A stretch of DNA of 64,000 nucleotides from Marinihelvus sp963695135. Its GTDB lineage: Bacteria > Pseudomonadota > Gammaproteobacteria > Xanthomonadales > SZUA-36. The stretch covers positions 496,001-560,000 of the forward strand of contig CAVOGA010000003.1 in NCBI GenBank assembly GCA_963695135.1, written 5' to 3'. Under the pieces are notes generated by a model that saw only the letters and a list, made by a program, of their open reading frames with translations, ran no database searches and was not told the DNA's origin. Below, piece by piece: positions 17,622-26,964 of this stretch; within the stretch, counting starts at the first letter, position 1; every line of letters begins with the position of its first letter. A program made the translations under genes and the position numbers.

Positions 17622-17726
17622 CGGCCCGATTTGGGACACATGCGCGGTTCTTTTGCGGCGGCGTATGCCCGAGACTCTGCGGGTCGCCAAGCTTCCCAAA
17701 GCGGCATCTTAAACTCAAGGAATTTG

Positions 17727-19010
17727 ATGACTTTTACCACGCCTTTCCGGAGAGCAAACCGGTTTTCGCCCATCCTCCCGGCGCTGTTCCTGCTCCTGCT
17801 TCTCGGCTTTCACAAAACCGCCGGCGCATCGAAAGACGGGGATGACACGCTCACCCTCGCGGTCAGCGACCAGCTGACCCTGGTTGAACTCGCCGAAGCA
17901 GCCCGCCAACGACATCCGGAACTCGGCATGGTGGCCGCGCGGAGCGCGCGCGCCCGTTCGGAACAGGCCTACGCGGATCACTGGTTTCCTGACAGCACAC
18001 AGCTGTCCGGATTCCATATCAGTGACCGGGCACTGGATAACACGGGCTTCTACGAGGACGAAGTCAGCCTGTCCGTGCCCCTGTGGCTGCCGGGCGAGAA
18101 AAAGACCCAGAACCTGCTCGCCGAGGCTGCCCTGGAGACCTCCGAATCGGCCAGTGCTGCTTTCACCTGGCGTGTCAGCGGTGAAGTGCGGCGCGCCCTC
18201 TGGGACGTGCTGTTGACACAGCGGGACCTGGAACTGGCCATGCAGCAGGAAGCACAGCTGGAGCTGGTCCTTGAGCAGGCGGTGATTCTCGAGGAGGCCG
18301 GCGATATCGCCCTCGGTGACCGGCTGGCGGTCGACCAGGAACTGGCAAGCTGGCGCTCGGAAATGCTGAACCTGGAGGCCTATTACCAGGACGCGCTGCG
18401 CTACTACCTCGCCCTGACGGCGGTGGACGCCCTGCCGCGGGACCCGAACGAAACCCGCTCCAGCGTGGAAACAATCTCCGATGAACACCCCGCGCTGCGC
18501 TTTGCCCGCGACCGCTTTGAACAGGCCTCGGCAACGCTCGCCACGAAGCAGGAATCGAACACGTACCGGCCCGCTGTCCAGCTGTACTGGCGCGGCACGC
18601 GCCCCGATCAGCCCAGCCAACGGATCGATGCGCTCGGCGTCGGTCTGCAACTCCCCCTCGGCAAAAGCCCGGCCCGCAAACCCGAGCTGGCCATCCTCAA
18701 CGAGGAAATGGCCCGCGCCCAGGCCGATTACCTGGCATTGCGGCGCGAACTGGAACTCGGGCTGCACGAGGCGGAGCACACCCTCCACACCATCGGGCGG
18801 CAGCTGGAAAATGCCCGGGTGCTGATGGATGCGGCAGAGCAGCGACAGGAGCTGGATCGCCTGTCACTGGAGCTCGGCGATATATCGGTGCAGGAGTGGC
18901 TGCGGCGCCAGCAGTCTTACCGCGACATCCTGCGCATGTACGAACGGCTGTTACTACAACATGACGCGGCCATCGCGGCCTACAACCAGGCGGCAGGGGA
19001 AAGCCTATGA
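17727..19010 (+). CDS. TolC-family outer-membrane component of an RND metal-efflux system
   Basis: 427 residues from ATG 17727 (CAAGGA upstream; signal peptide with a long LLLLLG core). The frame opens at 17631 but that part is not family-like. The body shows the duplicated TolC pattern: TLVELAEAARQRHPELG, LSVPLWLPGEKKTQ, long helical stretches, and a C-terminal LELGDISVQEWLRRQQ. CusC/CzcC proteins form the outer-membrane duct. Its stop overlaps the adaptor ATG by four bases, so the three-part pump is one operon. Confidence 0.88.
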   Translation: MTFTTPFRRANRFSPILPALFLLLLLGFHKTAGASKDGDDTLTLAVSDQLTLVELAEAARQRHPELGMVAARSARARSEQAYADHWFPDSTQLSGFHISDRALDNTGFYEDEVSLSVPLWLPGEKKTQNLLAEAALETSESASAAFTWRVSGEVRRALWDVLLTQRDLELAMQQEAQLELVLEQAVILEEAGDIALGDRLAVDQELASWRSEMLNLEAYYQDALRYYLALTAVDALPRDPNETRSSVETISDEHPALRFARDRFEQASATLATKQESNTYRPAVQLYWRGTRPDQPSQRIDALGVGLQLPLGKSPARKPELAILNEEMARAQADYLALRRELELGLHEAEHTLHTIGRQLENARVLMDAAEQRQELDRLSLELGDISVQEWLRRQQSYRDILRMYERLLLQHDAAIAAYNQAAGESL

Positions 19011-20092
19011 AACGCTATATCGGAGCCGGCGCCTGGGCGCTGGCATGTCTCGCATTCAACGCCAACGCGGCCACGCTGCAGGTCAGCGAGCAGGAGCAGG
19101 GAATGCTGGGAATCGAAGTGGCGCTGGTCGAACGCGTGGAGGGCGCCGCTGCGGGCGTCATCAACATGCGCGTGGCCTTTTCGCCTGACGCCCAGTGGGT
19201 AATCCGTGCGGCCCTGCCCGGCGTAGTAACGCAGGTGGCGGTTCGCGAAGGCGCCCGGGTGGAGCCGGGCCAGCCGCTGGCAACCTTGCGCAGCCCGGAA
19301 TTTGCTGCGCTGCAGCAGAATTACCTCGAGGCCCTGGCCGAATACAACGTGGCCGAGTCCTCGCGGGCCCGGGATGAACAACTGCGCGCAGCCGGCTCCA
19401 TTTCCGAGCGGCGCTGGCAGGAGACCCGTTACAGCTATGCGGCGGCGCGGGCGCATCTGTCCGGCCTGGAAGGCCAGTTGCTGGCTGCCGGGCTGGAGGG
19501 CGCTGAGCTGGAAATGCTGGCAAGCCGCTCAAAGATTTCACCCGACCTGGTGCTGCGCGCGCCGGTGCAGGCGCTTGTCCTCGAGCGCAATGTCAATCCC
19601 GGCACCCGGGTGGATGAGAGCGAGACGCTCATGCGTCTCGGCGATCCGCAGCAGCTGGTGCTCGAAGCGCTCCTGTCCCGTTCCGCTGCCGCGTATCTCG
19701 AACCCGGTATGCGCCTGGAAGCGCTGCGCGGCGACGCCGGCGCGGTCATCGACTTCGTATCCTCGGTGGTGGACCCGGATTCCCAGACGGTCAGCGTGCG
19801 GGCCTTGCCCGATAACGCGGCCCAGTTGCGACCCGGCGAGCTGTCGGCCTGGACGGTGCTGGAGACCGGCGGCGCGCTGGTGGTTCCCCCGGCTGCGGTT
19901 GTCCGCCTCGACGACAATGACGTGGTTTATGTAGCGGTGCCCGGTGGCTTCGAGGAACGGGTGATCGGGGCGCGCAGCACCGCTGCCGGTGACTGGATCG
20001 TTCAGAGCGGCTTGCAGGACGGCGATATTGTCGCGGTCCGCGGGACCGCGGCGCTCAAGGGCATGAGCCTGGGCATGGGCGGGGGCGACTGA
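19007..20092 (+). CDS. RND efflux periplasmic adaptor (CusB/CzcB-like)
   Basis: 361 residues with a Sec signal peptide (MKRYIGAGAWALACLAFNANA). The adaptor plan is plain: a lipoyl/barrel-sandwich half WVIRAALPGVVTQVAVREGA and VEPGQPLATLRSPE, an alpha hairpin (residues about 105-165), the second lipoyl half LVLRAPVQALVLERNV, then beta-barrel and membrane-proximal domains. No N-terminal metal-binding His/Met extension as in CzcB is obvious. It links the inner-membrane pump with the TolC-like duct. Two bases separate its stop from the GTG of the pump. Confidence 0.9.
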   Translation: MKRYIGAGAWALACLAFNANAATLQVSEQEQGMLGIEVALVERVEGAAAGVINMRVAFSPDAQWVIRAALPGVVTQVAVREGARVEPGQPLATLRSPEFAALQQNYLEALAEYNVAESSRARDEQLRAAGSISERRWQETRYSYAAARAHLSGLEGQLLAAGLEGAELEMLASRSKISPDLVLRAPVQALVLERNVNPGTRVDESETLMRLGDPQQLVLEALLSRSAAAYLEPGMRLEALRGDAGAVIDFVSSVVDPDSQTVSVRALPDNAAQLRPGELSAWTVLETGGALVVPPAAVVRLDDNDVVYVAVPGGFEERVIGARSTAAGDWIVQSGLQDGDIVAVRGTAALKGMSLGMGGGD

Positions 20093-20094
20093 GC

Positions 20095-22179
20095 GTGTTA
20101 CTCGCTGCACTGGTTCGCTTTTCTCTCACCCAGCGCCTGCTGATGCTGCTGCTGGCGGCCCTGCTGGTGCCGGCGGGCTGGTGGGCTTTTCGCGCCATAC
20201 CCATCGACGCCTTTCCGGACATTTCGCCCACCCAGGTGAAAATCATCATGAAGGCGCCGGGCATGACGCCGGAAGAGGTGGAAACCCGCATCACCCGCAT
20301 GATCGAGGTCGAACTGCTCGGCGTGCCCCGGCAAACCATGCTGCGCTCGATCGCCAAGTACGCGCTGACCGATATCACCATCGATTTCGAGGAAGGCACG
20401 GACATTTACTGGGCCCGGCAGCAGGTGGCCGAGCGCCTGGCAGCGGCGCGGGACGCCCTGCCCGAAACCGTGAGCGGCGGCCTGGCGCCGATGAGCACGC
20501 CGCTGAGTGAGCTGTTCATGTTCACCGTGGACAGCCCGGATCTTTCCCTGACCGAACGACGCTACCTGCTGGACTGGGTCATCCGGCCGGCGCTGCGCAC
20601 GGTGCCGGGCGTTGCCGATGTGAACGCGCTGGGTGGCAAGGTAAAAACCTACCAGGTGACGCCCCATGCGGACGCCCTGGTGGCGCTCGGAATCACCACC
20701 GCCGAGTTGGAACAGGCCATTCGCGAGAACAACCGCAATGACGGCGCCGGCCGCCTGTCCCGGGGTGAGGAATCCCTGCTCGTGCGTGCCGAAGGCGCTT
20801 TTGACAGCGTCGAGGCGATCCGCGACACCCCGCTGCGGGAGGTGGATGGGCGCATCATCACCGTTGGCATGGTCGCAGACGTTTCCCTGGGCAGCCTGGA
20901 ACGCTACGGCGCCGTGACCGGCGATGGCGAGGCGGAGGTGGTGCAGGGCCTGGTGGTCAGTTTGCGCGATGCGAATGCCCGCGATGTGATCGACGGCGTG
21001 CGCCTCAAGCTGGAAGAGGTCCAGGCAGCCTTGCCCCCGAACGTCACCCTCAACCCCTTCTATGACCGCAGCGACCTGGTCGGTCGCGCGGTGGCGACCG
21101 TCTCCCGCGCCCTGGTCGAGGCCGTGATCCTGGTGCTTATCCTGCTCGGCCTGTTCCTGGGCAACCTGCGTTCCGCCCTGACCGTGGCCCTGATTCTGCC
21201 CCTGTCCGCGCTGGTCACCTTCATCGCGATGAAATTTGCAGGCCTGTCCGCCAACCTCATGAGCCTGGGCGGGCTGGCCATTGCCATCGGACTGCTCGTG
21301 GATGCGGCGGTGGTGGTGGTGGAAAACGTGGTCACGCGCCTGCAGCGCGACGACCATGGTCGCCTGCCGCGACTGCACATCATCTACCGGGCGGTGAAGG
21401 ACGTATCGGCGCCGGTCACATCGGGCATCCTGATCATCATCATCGTGTTCCTGCCGCTGCTGTCATTGCAGGGGCTGGAGGGCAAGCTGTTCCGCCCCGT
21501 TGCACTGACCATTGTGTTTGCGCTGGCCGGTTCGCTGGTGCTGTCCCTGACGGTGATCCCGGTGCTGTCCTCGTTCCTGCTCTCATCCACCAAACACGAG
21601 GAACCCTGGCTGCCCCGCAAGCTGGCCGCGCTGTACCGTCCCCTGCTGCAGCGGGCCCTGGAGCGCGAGTGGCTGGTATTTTCCGCCGCGGGGATTCTCC
21701 TGCTGCTGGCGGTCGTGGCCTTTCCCTTTATCGGCAAGACCTTCATGCCGACCATGGATGAGGGCGACCTCATCGTGCAGCTGGAAAAGCTGCCCTCCAT
21801 CAACCTGGAAACATCCCTGGAACTGGACATGGCCGTGGAGCGCGCCCTGCTCGCCGAGGTGCCGGAGATCAACCGTATCGTGGCCCGTACCGGCTCCGAT
21901 GAGCTGGGCATGGACCCCATGGGACTGAACGAGACCGATATCTTTCTGGAGCTGCAGCCGGCTGATCAGTGGCGACCTGGCGGCAAGGCCGAGCCTGGAG
22001 GACGCGATCCGCGATGTCATGGAGCACTTCAAGGGCATCAATTACGGCTTCACACAGCCGATCGACATGCGCGTCTCGGAAATGCTGACCGGTTCCCGCG
22101 GCGATCTCGCGGTCAAGATTTTCGGGCAGGACCTGCAACAATTAAACGAATTGGCCCAGCAGGTCGGCGCCGTGCTTGA
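20095..22179 (+). pseudogene. HME-type RND pump (CusA/CzcA-like), N-terminal fragment upstream of a frameshift
   Basis: From GTG 20095 the frame encodes residues 1 to about 633 of a heavy-metal RND pump: IPIDAFPDISPTQVKI, the GLAPMSTPLSEL porter region, and membrane helix 4 with IAIGLLVDAAVVVVEN. Family alignment is lost after LELQPADQWRPGGKAE, because of an extra C in the run at 21994-21995; removing one base restores ELEDAIRDVMEHFKG. The remainder of this frame to 22179 is out-of-frame sequence. The charged residues in helix 4 resemble CusA more than CzcA, so monovalent metals are the likelier substrate (inference). The gene is either inactivated or the base is an assembly error. Confidence 0.85.
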
Positions 22180-23164
22180 AGGCATCCAGGGCAGCGCTGA
22201 TGTGCTGGTCGGTGTGAACGAGGGCATGCAATACGTGGTGCTGCGCCCCCGGCGGGAAATGCTGGGGCGCTACGGTTTCGACACGCAGCAGCTGCTCGAC
22301 CACCTGCGGGTGCAGGTGGAGGGACTGCCGGCGGGAGAAGTCGTTGAGGGTACGGCGCGGGTGCCGGTCATCCTGCGCTATCCCCAGTCCGACGGCGACC
22401 CCCTGCAGACCTTTGCCGCCGCGCTGATCAGTCTTCCCGATGGCGGCCAGGTCCCGCTGACCAGCCTGGTTGACCTGGAACGCGTGGAGGGTCCGGTTTC
22501 CGTGAAGCGCGAGCAGGGACAGCGGTTCGTGGTGGTGGTCGCCAATGTGCGTGACCGCGACCTGGTCGGCTACGTGGAGGAGGCGCAGCAGCGCATCGCG
22601 GAGTCCCTGGACATCCCCCCCGGCGTCACCATTGCCTGGGGCGGCGAATTCGAAAACCAGCAACGGGCCGCGCAGCGCCTGATGCTGGTGGTGCCGGTGG
22701 CGGTGCTGCTGATCTTCCTGTTGCTGTTCTCCACGTTCCGTTCCGTGTCACAGGCGGCGCTGGTCCTCGCCAATGTGCCACTGGCCCTGATCGGCGGGGT
22801 CCTGGCGCTGGCCATCTCCGGCCAGTACCTGTCGGTGCCGGCGTCCGTGGGCTTTATCGCGCTGATGGGCATCGCCGTGCTCAACGGCGTGGTGCTGGTG
22901 AGCTACTTCAACCAGTTGCGCGACCGCGGACTGTCCATCAACGAGGTGGTCCGGCAAGGTGCGGAACGACGGCTCAGACCGGTACTCATGACAGCCTCCA
23001 TCGCCGCACTGGGCCTGGTGCCCCTGCTGTTCGTGACCGGGCCGGGCTCGGAAATCCAGAAGCCCCTGGCCGTGGTGGTCATCGGCGGGCTGGTGACCAG
23101 TACGGCCCTGACCCTGTTCGTGCTGCCGGTCCTGTACCGCCGTTTTACCAAGGATGAATCCTGA
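22019..23164 (+). pseudogene. HME-type RND pump, C-terminal fragment downstream of the frameshift
   Basis: The second frame continues the same protein from about residue 640: MEHFKGINYGFTQPIDMRVS, DVLVGVNEGMQYVVL, then the last membrane helices (VVPVAVLLIFLLLFSTF, GFIALMGIAVLNGVVLVSYF). The two parts together with one base removed give a protein of about 1020 residues, the normal length for CusA/CzcA. The first ATG here is 22019 but it is only an internal codon of the intact gene. Its stop overlaps the ATG of the DUF3240 gene by one base. Confidence 0.85.
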
Positions 23165-23469
23165 TGAATGAATGCGTACTGCTGCGGATCAATATTCCAC
23201 CGGGCCTGGAAGAGGAATTCCTGGATGCCCTGTTGTCCGACGAACGCATCGTCGGCTACCAGTGCTATCCGACCAGCGGTCACGGGCAGGTCGGAGCGAT
23301 GACCCTGAACGAGCAGGTCGCCGGACGCCGCAACCGCGTTCTATTTGAACTGGTGCTGGAAGCGGCCCTGGTCGAGCCGGTTCTGCATGAACTGAAGCTC
23401 AAATTGCCGAGCCGGGACATCATCTGGTGGACCCTGCCGGTGATCGCCTCCGGACGCTTTGCCGGGTAG
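23164..23469 (+). CDS. DUF3240 family protein
   Basis: 101 residues (MNECVLLRINIPPGLEEEFL, YQCYPTSGHGQ, DIIWWTLPVIASGRFAG). DUF3240 proteins are small, ferredoxin-like or PII-like alpha/beta proteins usually encoded next to CusA/CzcA-type pumps, as here; the sequence ends with the conserved WW and GRF motifs. No signal peptide, so cytoplasmic. A role in regulating or sensing metal for the pump is likely but not shown. Confidence 0.85.
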   Translation: MNECVLLRINIPPGLEEEFLDALLSDERIVGYQCYPTSGHGQVGAMTLNEQVAGRRNRVLFELVLEAALVEPVLHELKLKLPSRDIIWWTLPVIASGRFAG

Positions 23470-23543
23470 TCAGCCGGCGCTGCTATCATCATCTGGAAGA
23501 TCACGGTCCGCAGTCAGGACTCAGCCGCATTCCGGAGCATGAA

Positions 23544-23903
23544 GTGGGTAAAACACTCGACGATGTAATCAGCTTTGCCACCAGTACCGCCGAAACCGAG
23601 CGGTACCCGACACCCCGGGAGCGACTGGTGCGCGGGGAGCCGGTGCAGGAGGCCGTCACGCACTTTGCGGCAGACGATCGCTTCTTCGCCGGCGAATGGG
23701 GCGCCGGGGTGGGTTGCTGGCGGGTCAGCTATACGGAGAATGAGTACTTTCGCATCCTGGAGGGCCGCTCCGTGCTGCGCGACCGTCAAGGCAACGAGCT
23801 GCAACTCGGCCCGGGTGACCAGGTCTGCATTCCCGCCGGCTTCGAGGGCGAGTGGGAGGTGCTGGAGCCGACACGAAAGGTCTTCGTCATCTACGAACCC
23901 TGA
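23544..23903 (+). CDS. Small cupin-domain protein (DUF861-like)
   Basis: 119 residues from GTG 23544 (CGGAG upstream); an earlier in-frame ATG at 23427 lies within the DUF3240 gene. A single cupin barrel: GVGCWRVSYTENEYFRIL, GRSVLRDRQGNELQLGPGDQ, VCIPAGFEGEWEVLEPTRKV. Related to the (S)-ureidoglycine aminohydrolase / EutQ-like cupin group, but with few candidate metal ligands (no His-x-His), so it may not bind metal. It follows the efflux operon by 75 bases. Confidence 0.8.
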   Translation: MGKTLDDVISFATSTAETERYPTPRERLVRGEPVQEAVTHFAADDRFFAGEWGAGVGCWRVSYTENEYFRILEGRSVLRDRQGNELQLGPGDQVCIPAGFEGEWEVLEPTRKVFVIYEP

Positions 23904-23937
23904 GAAGGCGCTTACGCACCCTCCCTGGCCGGCGAGC

Positions 23938-24423
23938 CTAGTCGTCGGTTGCACCCACAAAAATTCCGATCAGCATGATCATGGCGCCGTAGCGAAACGC
24001 CGAACCCAGCACCGGGTCGCGCATGACAGGGGAATTCCACACTTCGAAAAATCCGTCGGCAATCACGACAAATCCGCCAAACAGCATGAACATCGCGACG
24101 CCGCAACCGGCCAGCGCCATTTTTTTTGCCTGCGCAAATGCCAGCGCCGGCCCGGTCCGCGCCCGCGTCATGCTGATTGCGCCTGCCGTGCAAAGAATCG
24201 CGGCGGTAAGTTTTGAGAGGCAGATAAACAAGGCGCCCAGCCATGCAAGAACGGGACTGGATACCGCCTGCCACTTATCCGGCCCGCCTTCGACTGTCAC
24301 CATGGATGTGACCGCACCGACGGCGCCCAGGGTGCCGGGCCAGTCCAGCAGGTTGTGCATCGCGCCCAGGAAACCCCAGGCGGCAACCGCGCAAATCAAC
24401 AGGATCTTGCTGAATCTCAACAT
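23938..24423 (-). CDS. DUF2165 membrane protein
   Basis: 161 residues from ATG 24423, which has GAGGAAA just upstream; ATG 24438 is an alternative adding MRKHV. Four membrane helices, the first containing WGFLGAMHNLLDWPGTLG and the last ending GAMIMLIGIFVGATDD. This is the layout of DUF2165, a widespread family of unknown function in proteobacteria. It converges with the cupin gene and is divergent from the Anbu-cluster operon. Confidence 0.8.
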   Translation of the reverse strand: MLRFSKILLICAVAAWGFLGAMHNLLDWPGTLGAVGAVTSMVTVEGGPDKWQAVSSPVLAWLGALFICLSKLTAAILCTAGAISMTRARTGPALAFAQAKKMALAGCGVAMFMLFGGFVVIADGFFEVWNSPVMRDPVLGSAFRYGAMIMLIGIFVGATDD

Positions 24424-24568
24424 CACGTGTTTCCTCATTTCGACCTGAATCGCCGCTCATTACCAGGCAGACTGAAACCCGGTGGCTCAGGAAGCTTAGT
24501 GTGCGCCGCGGAGTCTTTCCATAACGAAAATTCCCGGTTCATCGCGATAATTACCTATCAGTACTGGT

Positions 24569-26035
24569 ATGGTCGCTGCCATGACTATCAAATCAGAACC
24601 CTACGACGCCAGCGCCTTTCACGACGAGCTGTTTGACCGCGACGGTTCGGCCAGGCCTCATGCCGCAGCCCTCGTCGACTATTTTGAGCGCATGACCCCG
24701 GACGAGCTGCAGGAGCGCCAGCGCGCTGTTGAGCGCACGATCATGGACATGGGCATCAGCTTCACCATTTATTCCGAGGGTGACAACATCGACCGCGCCT
24801 GGCCCCTTGATCTCGTACCGCGGGCCATGTCCGGCCAGGAATGGGACCGGATCGAAGCGGGCCTCAAGCAGCGGGTACAGGCGCTGAACCTGTTCATCGA
24901 CGACCTCTACAACGACCGCCGGATTCTGGCCGACAAGGTGGTGCCGGCGGAAATCATCGACAGCTCCCGCAATTACCTGCAGCCCTGCCGGGGTGCAAAG
25001 CCGAAGCACGGGGTCTGGGCCCACGTGACCGGTTCGGACCTGGTGCGCGGGGGCGACGGCGTGATGTACGTGCTGGAGGACAACCTCCGCGTGCCCTCCG
25101 GGGTTTCCTACATGCTGGAGAACCGCACGGTCATCAAGCGCGCCTTCCCGTCCCTGTTCCGCAACCTGCGGATCCGTCCGCTGAGCGAATACCCGACGCG
25201 TTTGCTGGACATGCTGGAGTCCATCGCGCCGGAACGTGACGGCGTTGATAAGCCGGAAATTGTCGTCCTGACGCCGGGAATCTACAACAGCGCCTACTTT
25301 GAGCACAGCTACCTGGCCCGCACCATGGGCGCGGAGCTGGTGGAGGGTAGTGACCTGTTCGTTGGCGATGACGATTGCGTGTACATGCACACCATCGAGG
25401 GGCCGGCGCGGGTGGACAGCATCTACCGGCGCATTGACGATATATTCATGGATCCCGAGGCGTTCCGTCCCGACTCCCTGCTGGGCGTTCCGGGCCTGCT
25501 GCGCGCCTGGCGCGCCGGCAATGTCGCCCTGGCCAACGCCCCCGGCTCCGGGGTGGCGGACGACAAGGTCGTGTACTCCTACGTGCCGGAAATCATTCGC
25601 TACTACCTGGACCAGGATCCGGTCATTCCCAACGTCCCGACCTGGCGCTGTTCTGACCCGCAACACCTGGAACACGTGCTGACCCACCTGCCGGAGCTGG
25701 TCGTCAAGCCCGCCAACGAGTCCGGCGGCTACGGCATGCTCATCGGTCCGCGCGCCAGCAAGGCCGAGCACGAGGAGTTTCGCGCCTTACTCAAGGCCGA
25801 CCCCCGCAATTACATCGCCCAGCCGACCCTGGACCTGTCCACAGCGCCAACGCTCTGCGATGACAAGCTGGAGCCGCGCCACCTGGACCTGCGACCCTTT
25901 ATTCTGCAAGGCGCCGGGATATCCGTGACGGCCGGCGGCCTGACCCGTGTCGCCATGCGGCGCGGCTCCCTGGTGGTGAACTCGTCACAGGGCGGCGGCA
26001 GCAAGGACACCTGGATCGTCGAGGAGGCCTCCTGA
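24569..26035 (+). CDS. Circularly permuted type 2 ATP-grasp protein (Anbu cluster)
   Basis: 488 residues; ATG 24569 or 24581. Typical of COG2308: FHDELFDRDGSARPHAAALV, GISFTIYSEGDNIDRAWPLD, DDLYNDRRIL, VYVLEDNLRVPSGVSYMLEN (as MYVLEDNLRVPSG), IVVLTPGIYNSAYFEH, and C-terminal KPANESGGYGMLIGP. Iyer and colleagues proposed such proteins to be amidoligases that add amino acids or peptides to a target. First gene of the operon with the alpha-E protein and the zinc peptidase; the Anbu protease lies beyond, on the opposite strand. Confidence 0.92.
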   Translation: MVAAMTIKSEPYDASAFHDELFDRDGSARPHAAALVDYFERMTPDELQERQRAVERTIMDMGISFTIYSEGDNIDRAWPLDLVPRAMSGQEWDRIEAGLKQRVQALNLFIDDLYNDRRILADKVVPAEIIDSSRNYLQPCRGAKPKHGVWAHVTGSDLVRGGDGVMYVLEDNLRVPSGVSYMLENRTVIKRAFPSLFRNLRIRPLSEYPTRLLDMLESIAPERDGVDKPEIVVLTPGIYNSAYFEHSYLARTMGAELVEGSDLFVGDDDCVYMHTIEGPARVDSIYRRIDDIFMDPEAFRPDSLLGVPGLLRAWRAGNVALANAPGSGVADDKVVYSYVPEIIRYYLDQDPVIPNVPTWRCSDPQHLEHVLTHLPELVVKPANESGGYGMLIGPRASKAEHEEFRALLKADPRNYIAQPTLDLSTAPTLCDDKLEPRHLDLRPFILQGAGISVTAGGLTRVAMRRGSLVVNSSQGGGSKDTWIVEEAS

Positions 26036-26964
26036 TGCTGTCCCGGGCCGCAGAACGCGTTTACTGGCTGGGCCGCTACCTGGAGCGCGCCGAGAACACG
26101 GCGCGCATTGTTCAGCAGTATTCGCAGCTGCTCCTGGACCTGCCGGACGAGGTGGGCGTGGGCTGGGATGAACTGATTACGGTGTTCGGCGCCAAACGCA
26201 GCTTTCGGGAACCGGTTGCTGATGAGACCACGGTGCTGCGCTTCCTGGTATCAGATGCCGAAAGCACCGCGTCACTCGCTTTCTCAATCCGCATGGCGCG
26301 GGAAAACCTGCGCAACACGCGGGACCTGTTGCCCACCGAGAGCTGGGAAGCGGTGAACGAACTCAGCCAGTTCGCCCGCCGGCGTCTTGGCGACGTGCTG
26401 GACGACGAGGACCGCTTCGAGGTGCTGTCCGAGTGCATTGCACGCTCCCTGACCATCAGTGGCAGCCTGATCGAAACCATGAGCCACGGCGCGCCCTACC
26501 AGTTCCTGCGCCTGGGCCAGGCCCTGGAGCGCGCCGACATGACCAGCCGCATCGTCGATGTAGCCACCGCGCATGTCCGCAAGGATCCGGACCTGGTCGC
26601 GCGCTTCGGCTCGGAACTGGGCACCAATGTGCTCAAATCCGTGTCCGGCTTCCAGATGTACCGCCAGTACTGCGCCCCCCGGGTAGAGGGTCGTCGCGTG
26701 GTGGAGTTCCTCACCCGGGACACGCAGTTTCCGCGCGCCATTGCCTACTGCATCAAGCGTTGCCGCAAGGCCTGCGCCGCCCTGCCCCGTGGCGAGGCTC
26801 CGAGGGCGCTTCTGGACCGGCTGGCGCAACAACTTGCCGTACCCGGTGACCCGGGGCTGGACGCCTTCGCGGTGAGCGAGACCATGGACCGCTTACAGAG
26901 TGACATCGGCCAGGTGCATGCCGAGGTGGCGCGCACCTGGTTCCTGGTGGGTGGCGAACAGTGA
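26035..26964 (+). CDS. Alpha-E domain protein (COG2307)
   Basis: 309 residues beginning MLSRAAERVYWLGRYLERAENTARIV (read as MLSRAAERVYWLGRYLERAE), the hallmark of the alpha-E family, an almost entirely helical protein. Further conserved stretches are ARENLRNTRDLLPTESWEAVN, YQFLRLGQALERADMTSR and the C-terminal DRLQSDIGQVHAEVARTW. It nearly always accompanies the circularly permuted ATP-grasp; overlap TGATG with the ATP-grasp stop shows coupling. Function is unknown; the two probably form a complex. Confidence 0.92.
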   Translation: MLSRAAERVYWLGRYLERAENTARIVQQYSQLLLDLPDEVGVGWDELITVFGAKRSFREPVADETTVLRFLVSDAESTASLAFSIRMARENLRNTRDLLPTESWEAVNELSQFARRRLGDVLDDEDRFEVLSECIARSLTISGSLIETMSHGAPYQFLRLGQALERADMTSRIVDVATAHVRKDPDLVARFGSELGTNVLKSVSGFQMYRQYCAPRVEGRRVVEFLTRDTQFPRAIAYCIKRCRKACAALPRGEAPRALLDRLAQQLAVPGDPGLDAFAVSETMDRLQSDIGQVHAEVARTWFLVGGEQ

